Source: Sinorhizobium sojae CCBAU 05684
GTDB taxonomy: Bacteria; Pseudomonadota; Alphaproteobacteria; Rhizobiales; Rhizobiaceae
DNA: 64,000 nt
Assembly (NCBI RefSeq): GCF_002288525.1
Contig: NZ_CP023067.1
Span: forward strand, 2,356,001-2,420,000
Direction of reading: 5' to 3'
Both the position numbers and the translations under genes were made by a program. Below are positions 54,261 to 61,453 of the stretch, one piece after another. Positions within the stretch are counted from its first letter, which is position 1. Every line of letters starts with the position of its first letter. The notes under the pieces are model-generated. The model saw only the letters and a program-made list of their open reading frames with translations. It had not been told where the DNA came from and did no database searches.

Positions 54261-55189
54261 CAGCGCATTCCTTCCGGCTTGTGATGCTCGTACCAGTGGC
54301 GCGCAATATCGATTCGCTGCGGCACCCAGACCTTGTCGTGCGACATGACGTAGTCGATGAAACGGGCGAGCGCCGCCACGCGCCCGGGCCGGCCGACGAG
54401 GCGGCAATGCAGGCCCACATTCATCATCTTCGGGCTGCCTCCCCTGCCTTCCTCATAGAGCACGTCGAACGTGTCCTTGAGATAGGTGAAGAACTGGTCG
54501 CCGGAGTTGAAGCCCTGATTGGTGGCGAAGCGCATGTCATTCGCGTCAAGCGTATAGGGGATAATCAGATGCGGCTTGTCGGGCGATAGCCCCGGCACCC
54601 AATAGGGCAGCTCGTCCGCGTAGGAATCGCAGGAATAAAGGAAACCGCCCTCTTCCAGCACCAGCTTCAGCGTGTTTACCGAAGGCTTGCCCTGGTAGAG
54701 GCCGAGCGGCCGTTCACCCGTCAGTTCCGTGTGCAGCCGCACTACCTCGCGTATGTGCTGCCGCTCGATCTCCTCGGGGAAATCCTTGTATTCGAGCCAG
54801 CGCAGCCCATGGCTGGCGATTTCCCAGCCCGCCTCCTTCATCGCCGCGACTGCCTCGGGGTTGCGCGCCATCGCAAGGGTTACGCCATAAACCGTCAGCG
54901 TCACGCCGCGACTCGTGAACAGCCGCCACAGCCGCCAGAAGCCCGCGCGCGCACCATATTCATAGATGGATTCCATGTTGAGGTTGCGCTGCCCGGGCCA
55001 GGGCTGCGCGCCGACGATTTCCGACAGCAGGCATTCGGACGCCGGATCGCCGTCGAGAATAGAGCTCTCGCCGCCCTCCTCGTAATTCAGCACGAACTGG
55101 ACAGCGATGCGCGCCTCGCGCGGCCAGCGCGGATCGGGCGGCGTGCGTCCATAGCCGACGAGGTCGCGCGGATAGGTCTTCTCTGCCAT
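54260..55189 (-). CDS. puuE: Allantoinase PuuE (polysaccharide-deacetylase fold)
   Basis: Metal-independent allantoinase hydrolysing allantoin to allantoate. The 309 residues begin YPRDLVGYGRTPPDPRWPREARIAVQFVLNYEEGGE, the hallmark of the PuuE family, then the NodB-like core with EIASHGLRWLEYKDF and a C-terminal GLHCRLVGRPGRV. AAGGGTG precedes the ATG at 55189. It heads the puuE-uraD-allA-uraH operon, which runs toward the plus-strand puuD-guaD genes. Confidence 0.95.
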   Translation of the reverse strand: MAEKTYPRDLVGYGRTPPDPRWPREARIAVQFVLNYEEGGESSILDGDPASECLLSEIVGAQPWPGQRNLNMESIYEYGARAGFWRLWRLFTSRGVTLTVYGVTLAMARNPEAVAAMKEAGWEIASHGLRWLEYKDFPEEIERQHIREVVRLHTELTGERPLGLYQGKPSVNTLKLVLEEGGFLYSCDSYADELPYWVPGLSPDKPHLIIPYTLDANDMRFATNQGFNSGDQFFTYLKDTFDVLYEEGRGGSPKMMNVGLHCRLVGRPGRVAALARFIDYVMSHDKVWVPQRIDIARHWYEHHKPEGMR

Positions 55190-55314
55190 CAAATCACCCT
55201 TCGATCTTTCCGGAACGGTAGCACCGCGGGCCGGATTGTCGAGATGCAAATGACCGCGAGAGAGCAACCCGGGCAAGTCCGGAAAAGCATCACACACTTT
55301 TCGATAAGAACATG

Positions 55315-55339
55315 ATTTTAGGTCGGATCGACCTAAAAT
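55315..55339. repeat. 25-bp perfect dyad upstream of puuE
   Basis: ATTTTAGGTCG-GAT-CGACCTAAAAT, an 11-bp perfect inverted repeat 126 bp before the puuE start, followed by TATGAACGTG. It resembles the first module of the element at 57459-57502 (TTTAGATCGGATTCGATCT inside GCATAATT/AATTATGC), so it is probably a dispersed repeat module, though it could act as an operator. Confidence 0.6.
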
Positions 55340-55410
55340 TATGAACGTGAATCCATGAAGTCGGTGCGGGATGCGGGCGGAAAACCGCGCACACTTTTCC
55401 TCATCCCGCG

Positions 55411-56202
55411 CTAGCGCGGCGTCAACAAAGGCCCGGCTGTGCGCGGCAACGGGTCCACCGGGTGGCGAAGCTCCGTCCTCGTGCGCCTTGCACGGTCCCC
55501 ACGCTGACGCGCGGAAATCTTGCCGAGCGGATGCTGCGAATGCACGCGCAACGGTGCCCCCGCATCCTGTTCGACGAACAGCGCAAGGCTGTCGACGACG
55601 AGCGGCTCGGCCAGGCGCGGCTCGAACAATCCGCGCAGAGGCGTCTCCAGCCGCCGTTCGGCGGCAGCGTTCAAGGGGCCTGTAAGCTTCAGGTTGAAAC
55701 GATACTCGTCCATCACGAAAGGATCGCCCCAGCGATGGAGATTGGCGAATTGCGGCGCCGTCAGCCGGTCGGGATCCGTGCGCTCGACCTCCTCCTCGCT
55801 AAGCGGCGCGCGAAAGCGATCGAACGCCTGGACGACCCGTGCCGCAAGCAGATGCACCGAATGGCAATGCACCTGCGGCGCCAGTCCCCAGCACTGGCCG
55901 ATGCGCGCCAGTTCCATGCGCTCGACCGTCAGCGGCGCCTCGACGGTGGTGAAGTGCATCAGCGCCTTCAAGAGCTGGACCTCGTCGGTTTCCGGTGCCA
56001 GGTGGAAGGGCGCCATGATCGTGGCGTGAAAGCCGAACCGGCGTGGGACGGCGGTATGGAAGGCAATTTCGGAGACGCTGAGGGCGCCGATGGATGGAAA
56101 CTCCACCGGCTCGCCCGAATACACGCTACGCCCGAGCCAACTCGCCGCAACGGCAGAGAGCGGGTCGCTCATTGGCGGAGTGAAACAAATGGCATACCGC
56201 AT
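55411..56202 (-). CDS. DUF1045 family (2H-phosphoesterase-like) protein, altered motif
   Basis: A 263-residue relative of the DUF1045 proteins found with phosphonate genes, in the 2H phosphoesterase superfamily. The first H-x-T motif is intact (FGFHATIMAPF, His59-Thr61). The second, normally F-H-M/L-T in this family, reads YRFNLKLTG, with Asn170 and Lys172, so the catalytic pair is lost. The last ~35 residues after HSQHPLGK are Arg-rich and unlike the usual family end near residue 228, suggesting read-through or a frameshift at the 3' end. No phosphonate genes are near. Confidence 0.75.
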   Translation of the reverse strand: MRYAICFTPPMSDPLSAVAASWLGRSVYSGEPVEFPSIGALSVSEIAFHTAVPRRFGFHATIMAPFHLAPETDEVQLLKALMHFTTVEAPLTVERMELARIGQCWGLAPQVHCHSVHLLAARVVQAFDRFRAPLSEEEVERTDPDRLTAPQFANLHRWGDPFVMDEYRFNLKLTGPLNAAAERRLETPLRGLFEPRLAEPLVVDSLALFVEQDAGAPLRVHSQHPLGKISARQRGDRARRTRTELRHPVDPLPRTAGPLLTPR

Positions 56203-56308
56203 GACGCAGGCTCCGAAACCGGTTCAGAGCGGGACGAGGGAACCCGCTCCAATTCACATGGGCCGCGTATTAGGTGATTTGCGTGACAGATTGACGAAGT
56301 CGAACAGG

Positions 56309-57442
56309 CTATCGCAGCACTTCGATATGGGTCGCGCACCGGAATGAGTCGGGAAGGGCGACGCTTGGCTGCCGACCGGCAATCTCGTCGATCACCCATC
56401 GCGCCAGCACATGCGCCATCCCGAAACTGACCTTGAAGCCGCCCGTCAATATCGACAGCCGGCCATGATCGGGATGGCGGCCAACGATCGGTTCGCGCCC
56501 AGTTGCCTTCGGGCGCAGGCCCGCCCAGCGCTCGACGACCGGGGCACCCAGAAGCGCGGGCGCGAGTTCCGCCGCGCGGTCGATCAGCGCCTGCAACTGA
56601 TCGTCCGTCGAAAATGGCGCGTCGAAACGATTTTCGCTGGTGCTGCCGACCGCCACATGACCGTTTTCATGCGCAACGATATAGAGCCCGTCGGTGAAGA
56701 GGATCGGAGACGCCGGGTCAATGTCGGCGCGAAGCAGGGCCGCCTGCCCCTTGACAGCGACGCCGCTCGGCGCCTGCCCATGGCTTGTCAAACGGTCGAT
56801 GAAGGCGAAGCTCTCGACGCCGGCCGCAAGGATGCAATGGCCGAAGCTCAACGCAGTCCGATCGGCAAGCAGGAGCCGGCCGCGCCCCGGATCGATCGAC
56901 GCGACCTCGGCGCCCTCTTCGATCCGGACATGGGGAAGACCGGCGATTGCGGCGCGGAGCGCCCGAAGCAGGTCTCGCGGCGAAACGCGGGCGGCCAGCG
57001 TGTCGTGCACGACGCCGAACGGTGCCGCCTGCATGGCCGGCCAGTCGCCGTCTTCGCCGTCCCTCACGTGCCAGTGGAAGCGCCGCTCACCCGCGATCCA
57101 GTGCCGCGCGGCATCCTGTTCATGGCCGAGAGCAATGTCCTTGAGATGCGGTTTGCCGAGCGGCATGATCCGGCCGGAACGGCGATAGCCGGCCGACAGA
57201 CCGGTCTCCTCCTCGAGCCGGGAAATCTCGCCTTCGAGCGCCACCAGCGCATCGAACTGGAACTGCTTCTTGGCGTTCCAGCGGTCCGGCATATGCGGCA
57301 TGAGCGCGCCGAGCAAACCGCCGCTCGCCCCCGCACCGATCGTCTTGCCTTCGAGGAGCCGCGTCTCGATGCCGGCGCGTCCTGCCATGAGGGCGGCCCA
57401 CAGCCCCATGATCCCGCCGCCGACGATCAAGACTTCGCTCAT
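56309..57442 (-). CDS. FAD-dependent oxidoreductase (DAO family), possible MnmC1-like
   Basis: A 377-residue FAD enzyme. The dinucleotide fold is at the very N-terminus (VLIVGGGIMGLWAALMAGRAG), followed by GAGASGGLLGALMPHMPDRWN, a mid-domain and the C-terminal FAD loop WAGLRPKATGREPIVGRHP..LTGGFKVSFGMAH. The GASGGLLGALMPH segment recalls the GASGNxQGALYP of the oxidase half of MnmC, which removes the carboxymethyl group from cmnm5s2U in tRNA. The neighbouring divergent gene is the methyltransferase half (MnmD), which makes this reading attractive. Glycine/D-amino-acid oxidase activity is the alternative. Confidence 0.75.
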   Translation of the reverse strand: MSEVLIVGGGIMGLWAALMAGRAGIETRLLEGKTIGAGASGGLLGALMPHMPDRWNAKKQFQFDALVALEGEISRLEEETGLSAGYRRSGRIMPLGKPHLKDIALGHEQDAARHWIAGERRFHWHVRDGEDGDWPAMQAAPFGVVHDTLAARVSPRDLLRALRAAIAGLPHVRIEEGAEVASIDPGRGRLLLADRTALSFGHCILAAGVESFAFIDRLTSHGQAPSGVAVKGQAALLRADIDPASPILFTDGLYIVAHENGHVAVGSTSENRFDAPFSTDDQLQALIDRAAELAPALLGAPVVERWAGLRPKATGREPIVGRHPDHGRLSILTGGFKVSFGMAHVLARWVIDEIAGRQPSVALPDSFRCATHIEVLR

Positions 57443-57458
57443 CGATTGACCTTCCAAC

Positions 57459-57535
57459 GCATAATTCTTTAGATCGGATTCGATCTCGGGATAAAATTAT
57501 GCAGCAACGCGTCCTTCTGGACGCGCGGCGCTGCA
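57459..57535. repeat. Mosaic repeat between the FAD oxidase and mnmD
   Basis: GCATAATT...AATTATGC (57459-57502) encloses an AGATCG/CGATCT stem. It is followed by CAGCA and ACGCGTCC-TTCT-GGACGCG then GCGCTGCAG, the terminal module shared with the copies at 466-495 and 63008-63037. Confidence 0.7.
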
Positions 57536-57560
57536 GAGTGGGAAGATTATCCGCATCGAC

Positions 57561-58277
57561 ATGACAACAACCGATCTCCGCCAGAGCCAGCCTCCGGTCG
57601 CGCAAAACCTCGAATGGCACGGGGGCGATATGCCCTATTCGGTGGAATTTGGCGATCACTTTTATTGCCGCACGGACGGACGGGTCGAATGCGGCCACGT
57701 CTTCCTCGCCGGCAACAGGCTGCCTAGACGATGGCAGGGATGCAGCGCCTTCACCATCGGCGAACTCGGCTTCGGCACCGGGCTCAATTTCTGCGAAACA
57801 TGGCGGCAATGGAAACAGGTCACACCGAAAGGCGGACGCCTTCACTTCGTTTCCTTCGAGCGCTTCCCGATGCAAGCCGAGGAGATCGCCCGGGCGTTGT
57901 CGCACTGGCAGGAGATCGATGCCGAGCGGCAGGCGCTTGTCGCCAGTTGGCCGGACGCGCCGGCGGACCGGATAGACATCGAGTTCGGTGAGGTACGGCT
58001 GACGGTCGTCTGCGGCACGGCGATCGAGGGCGTCGGCGTAGCGCAGGAACGCTTCGACGCCTGGTATCTCGATGGCTTCGCGCCGGCCCGCAATCCGGAC
58101 ATGTGGTCCGATGACCTGATGCGGCTCGTCTTCGACAGGACCGTGCCGGGGGGCACTTTCGCAACCTATGCCGCGGCCGGTTTCGTCCGCCGCAACCTCA
58201 CGGCTGCCGGCTTCGCCGTCGAGCGCCTGCCGGGCTTTGCCGGCAAGCGGGAGATGTTACGGGGCGATAGGCCCTGA
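57561..58277 (+). CDS. mnmD: tRNA 5-methylaminomethyl-2-thiouridine methyltransferase domain protein
   Basis: SAM-dependent methyltransferase completing mnm5s2U34 in tRNA. The 238 residues begin with the family pattern (LEWHGGDMPYSVEFGDHFYCRTDG), the SAM loop is IGELGFGTGLNF (about 69-80), and YLDGFAPARNPDMWS carries the DGF-P motif unique to the MnmC methyltransferase domain. The FAD oxidase half fused to it in E. coli MnmC is absent, so this is stand-alone MnmD. A divergent FAD oxidase gene lies 118 bp away. Confidence 0.9.
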   Translation: MTTTDLRQSQPPVAQNLEWHGGDMPYSVEFGDHFYCRTDGRVECGHVFLAGNRLPRRWQGCSAFTIGELGFGTGLNFCETWRQWKQVTPKGGRLHFVSFERFPMQAEEIARALSHWQEIDAERQALVASWPDAPADRIDIEFGEVRLTVVCGTAIEGVGVAQERFDAWYLDGFAPARNPDMWSDDLMRLVFDRTVPGGTFATYAAAGFVRRNLTAAGFAVERLPGFAGKREMLRGDRP

Positions 58278-58356
58278 ACACGGCGCGCTGGCATACCAAC
58301 GACGTCCAGCGGTTCGCCCTGTCCCGTCAGATCGGTCAAATCCACTGCCGATGGTA

Positions 58357-58806
58357 TCAGGGAAAGACGACGGATTTCACCGTTGCGATCAACTGATCGG
58401 TCGGGACTGCGACGCAATTGCGGTCGATCTCGGCAAGCGTCCTTTCCTTGACCTGATGCGAAAGCAGTTTCCTCAAGTCGCCGAGCGTTCTCGGTGCGGC
58501 ACAGATCACCAGGTTCTCGAAAGCATTCTCAAGCGCGTAGTGATCGATTTTTCCCGCGATCTCGACGGCAAAGCGATGCTGCTCCTCGCGGACCGGATCG
58601 CTGCTGTATTCCATGGCCGAGCGACCGTGACCGACAGACGAATGGCTGCGGCCGGGCTTGTCGGCCATGATATCCTGGGCCCGTTTAGCCTCGATTTGGT
58701 AGGTCTCCTCTGCCGGATGCTGATGGCCGTCCTTCAGCAAATTGACGTCCTTGACGATGCGCGCCGCGTTGCCGTCGGCTGCCAGTATCCAAACCCGGTT
58801 CCGCAC
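58357..58806 (-). CDS. Host attachment family protein
   Basis: A protein of about 149 residues of the group annotated as required for attachment to host cells (COG5622/baeRF-like). The N-terminus VRNRVWILAADGNAARIVK, the central basic DKPGRSHSSVGHGRSAMEY loop and the C-terminal LVICAAPRTLGDLRKLLSHQVKERTLAEIDRNCV are typical. The start is taken as GTG at 58806 because GGAGG lies 6 nt upstream; a GTG 16 codons earlier lacks such a site. Its relation to release-factor folds suggests a ribosome or nucleic-acid role despite the name. Confidence 0.82.
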   Translation of the reverse strand: MRNRVWILAADGNAARIVKDVNLLKDGHQHPAEETYQIEAKRAQDIMADKPGRSHSSVGHGRSAMEYSSDPVREEQHRFAVEIAGKIDHYALENAFENLVICAAPRTLGDLRKLLSHQVKERTLAEIDRNCVAVPTDQLIATVKSVVFP

Positions 58807-58931
58807 TACTTCCTCCGTTTTTGTCCTGGTTGGCAGATATGTCGGCGAGTGCACAGGAAACGGAACGGTTGAAGCTTGCGTCAGGTTCCCAATCGCCGAT
58901 AGTCCTTGTTTCCCAATATCACGCGGCTTGG

Positions 58932-59606
58932 CTACAGGCGGGCAAGATAGGCATCGAAGCTGCGGTCCGGCGTTGACTCGTATTGCTGGCGCTCGATCTT
59001 AAGCGAGAGGATCCGGTCGACCCGGAAATCGCGAAAGTCCTGGCGCAGTTCACACCAGGCCGTCAGCAGCCAATGATGCCCGAAAATGCTGAGGCCGAGC
59101 GGCCAAATTGTACGCTCCGACGTTTCTTGTGCAAGGCTTTCATATGTGATGCGGATTTTGCGCTCTCCGGCAATGGCCTTGCGGATTTCGCCCAGCAGCG
59201 CCGGCGGGGCGGCCTGCAGCGCCGATCGGAAGGCGCGAAGCGGTGCGCTGCGCAATTTCTCCGCATGTTCGGGCTGGAGGCCGTGGCTGATCTTCTCCAT
59301 CGCCTCCCGCGCCGCCTGCGCCAGGCGCCTGTCGCCGAGCATCTGCACGGCGCGCACGCCGAAGGCCAGCGCCTCCAGTTGCTCGAAGGTGAAGGTGAGC
59401 GGCGGCGCATCGAAGGCCTCTCGCAACAGATAGCCGACGCCGCGCTCGCCATCGATCGGTGCACCCGAAGCGATCAGGTGCTGCATGTCGCGATAGATCG
59501 TGCGCGGCGCGACCTCCATCCGTTCGGCGATTTCGCCTGCCGTCATCGCGCGGCCCGTGGCGCGCATGAGCTGAATGATGCGGAACAATCGGTCGGCGGG
59601 CCGCAT
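58932..59606 (-). CDS. WYL-domain (YafY-type) transcriptional regulator
   Basis: A 224-residue regulator with an N-terminal HTH_11 domain (ADRLFRIIQLMRATGRAMTAGEIAERMEVAPRTIYRDMQHLIASG) and a C-terminal WYL domain (about 130-205, IRITYESLA, PLGLSIFGHHWLLTAWCELRQDFRDFRVDRI). The ATG at 59606 has GGAG 6 nt upstream. It is divergent from a small barrel-protein gene, a common pairing in which the regulator controls its neighbour (inference). The ligand is unknown. Confidence 0.9.
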   Translation of the reverse strand: MRPADRLFRIIQLMRATGRAMTAGEIAERMEVAPRTIYRDMQHLIASGAPIDGERGVGYLLREAFDAPPLTFTFEQLEALAFGVRAVQMLGDRRLAQAAREAMEKISHGLQPEHAEKLRSAPLRAFRSALQAAPPALLGEIRKAIAGERKIRITYESLAQETSERTIWPLGLSIFGHHWLLTAWCELRQDFRDFRVDRILSLKIERQQYESTPDRSFDAYLARL

Positions 59607-59749
59607 GGTCTTCTCCAAATTCCGAACAGTCCGAGCGGAATGAGGGCGAAATGCCGGTCACGCTTTCTCTCAGGCCGCTTCGGCTATGGCCATAAGGCTG
59701 TCAGTTGGGATGTGCTTAAGTCAAGCAGTATTCAAACAAGGAGATCCCG

Positions 59750-60049
59750 ATGACAACGAAGCATGTTCTCGAACTCGCCGTGTGCACGGTCACGGACAAG
59801 GAGGCCGCGCTTGCGGCACGCGGCAAGGCCATGCAGGCCGTCTCGCGCTATCCGGGCTTCGTCTCATGGCGCGCGGTCACGGCCTGCGAAACGGCCGACC
59901 TGCTCGCCGATCTCGTCGAGTGGCAAACGCTGGAGGCGGCGCGAGAGGCTGGAAAGCGCGTCATGACGGATCCCGACTTCGCGCCCTACATGGCCGCGAT
60001 CGGCTCCGTTCAGCTCATGCAGCACTTCCTGACCGAACGGCAGATTTGA
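59750..60049 (+). CDS. Small dimeric alpha/beta-barrel protein
   Basis: A 99-residue protein of ferredoxin-like fold, similar to antibiotic biosynthesis monooxygenase-type or stress-responsive barrel proteins (HVLELAVCTVTDKEAALAARGKAMQAVSRYPGFVSWRAV and LVEWQTLEAAREAGKRVMTDPDFAPYMAAI). AAGGAGATC precedes the ATG. It is divergent from the WYL regulator and just upstream of, and nearly touching, the AlkD-like gene, so the two form an operon. No enzymatic role can be assigned. Confidence 0.75.
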   Translation: MTTKHVLELAVCTVTDKEAALAARGKAMQAVSRYPGFVSWRAVTACETADLLADLVEWQTLEAAREAGKRVMTDPDFAPYMAAIGSVQLMQHFLTERQI

Positions 60050-60057
60050 ACAAGGCG

Positions 60058-61158
60058 ATGGCGGAACCCCTCAAGAATCTCCTGCATCCGGGCGTCGTGA
60101 CGGAGATCGCCGATCGTCTGTCCCAATGCGCGCCTGGCTTCGATCGCGACCGCTTCGCCGCTTCCGCCGGCGATGGCCTCGAAGCCTTGGAACTGATGCA
60201 GCGTTCACTCAAGATCCGCGACGCGCTCCTTGAGACCTTGCCGGCCGATTTCCCCGCGGCCGCCACGGCCATCGACGCTGCACTGCCCAGCGGCACGGCG
60301 CCCGGCCTTAGCGGCTGGGCACTCCTGCCGGTAAGCCAGTTCGTAGCCGCACGCGGGCTTGGTGATTTCGCGCTTTCCCTGTCGCTCCTCCGGCGGCTGA
60401 CGCGCCACTTCACCGCCGAGTTCGCGATCCGCCCCTTCATTCACGCGGACCAGGACCGGGCACTGGCGGCGATCCGCGGCTGGGTCGCGGATGACGACCC
60501 CCATGTCCGCCGGCTTGCGAGCGAGGGCACGCGCCCTCGCCTGCCTTGGGCGATGCGGCTGCCGCAACTGGTCCGCGATCCGCAACCCATCCTGCCGATT
60601 CTCACCGCCCTGCTCGACGACCCGGAAGATTATGTCCGGCGCTCCGTCGCCAACAGTCTCAATGACATCGGCAAGGATCACCCCGATCTCGTGGCGGATT
60701 TCGTTGCAAGACATATCGCCGGCGCGCCGCCACCGCGCCTGAGACTGCTGCGCCACGCCTCGCGCACACTCCTGAAACAGGGGCATCGCGGCGTGCTCGC
60801 CAATTTCGGGTTTGCGCCTCCATCCGGTATCGGCACGCGCCTTTCGCTCGCGACAACGGCCGTCCGCTTCGGCGACAGTCTCGTCTTCGGCCTGACGGTG
60901 GAAAATTCACATCGATCGAAGCAGCAGGTCATGATCGATTACGCCGTTCACCACCGGAAGGCAAACGGCGGCACTTCGCCGAAGGTCTTCAAATGGACGG
61001 TTGCGACGCTTGAGCCGGGGGCGTCGCTCAGGCTCGAAAAGCGCCATTCGATCCGGCCGATCACCACACGCCGCTATTACGCCGGCACGCACCGGCTCGT
61101 CGTCCTCGTCAACGGCGAGGCCGTGTGCGAGGCGGATTTCGAACTCGACATGGCATGA
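60058..61158 (+). CDS. AlkD-like HEAT-repeat DNA glycosylase family protein
   Basis: A 366-residue protein with an all-helical HEAT-like array (about 1-250) followed by a beta-rich tail. The segment WVADDDPHVRRLASEGTRPRLPWAMRLP and the DDPEDYVRRSVANSLNDIGKDHPDLV repeat are characteristic of the AlkD/AlkD2 DNA-alkylation-repair family, whose members excise alkylated bases without base flipping. The C-terminal ~110 residues (VENSHRSKQQVMIDYAVHHRKANG) are common to the longer members. The ATG is nine bases after the preceding stop; an in-frame TTG overlapping that stop is an alternative. Confidence 0.82.
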   Translation: MAEPLKNLLHPGVVTEIADRLSQCAPGFDRDRFAASAGDGLEALELMQRSLKIRDALLETLPADFPAAATAIDAALPSGTAPGLSGWALLPVSQFVAARGLGDFALSLSLLRRLTRHFTAEFAIRPFIHADQDRALAAIRGWVADDDPHVRRLASEGTRPRLPWAMRLPQLVRDPQPILPILTALLDDPEDYVRRSVANSLNDIGKDHPDLVADFVARHIAGAPPPRLRLLRHASRTLLKQGHRGVLANFGFAPPSGIGTRLSLATTAVRFGDSLVFGLTVENSHRSKQQVMIDYAVHHRKANGGTSPKVFKWTVATLEPGASLRLEKRHSIRPITTRRYYAGTHRLVVLVNGEAVCEADFELDMA

Positions 61159-61174
61159 GTCGAACGCCTGACCT

Positions 61175-61205
61175 GCCCGCGGCCGAGATGCGGGCTTGAC
61201 TTTTC
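61175..61205 (+). terminator. Hairpin after the AlkD-like gene
   Basis: GCCCGC and GCGGGC pair around a 9-nt loop, followed by TTGACTTTT. A short stem with a broken T-run, so a moderate terminator candidate. Confidence 0.45.
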
Positions 61206-61381
61206 GGAGCAAAACATCGACATGGACAGCGCGTCACCTTCCGGCCGCCGCGTGAGCGCGCCCTCGGCAAGCAGTTTCAAGCCGGGAAGAAGGAAAGCGC
61301 GAAGCACTCGCCGTATCCACGGCACCGCGCTCGACGATTTGCTTTAACCCACAAGTTCCCAATTCACGCGGGGTTCTTGAC

Positions 61382-61432
61382 GCCAGACGACACCGGAAGC
61401 GCGAGGAAGCGTTTCCGGCGAACCTGTCTGGC
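61382..61432 (+). promoter_or_regulatory. Nested hairpin in the helicase 5' leader
   Basis: GCCAGAC (61382-61388) pairs with GTCTGGC (61426-61432), and inside it CCGGAA (61393-61398) pairs with TTCCGG (61413-61418). The structure ends 21 nt before the TTG start of the DEAD-box helicase and could hide its ribosome site. Confidence 0.5.
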
Positions 61433-61453
61433 GCCCCGAAAGGTATATATCTC

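Noticed and set aside
61221..61346. 41-codon frame upstream of the DEAD-box helicase
   Set aside because: Ser/Arg-rich, no ribosome site and no motif; compatible with chance in GC-rich DNA.
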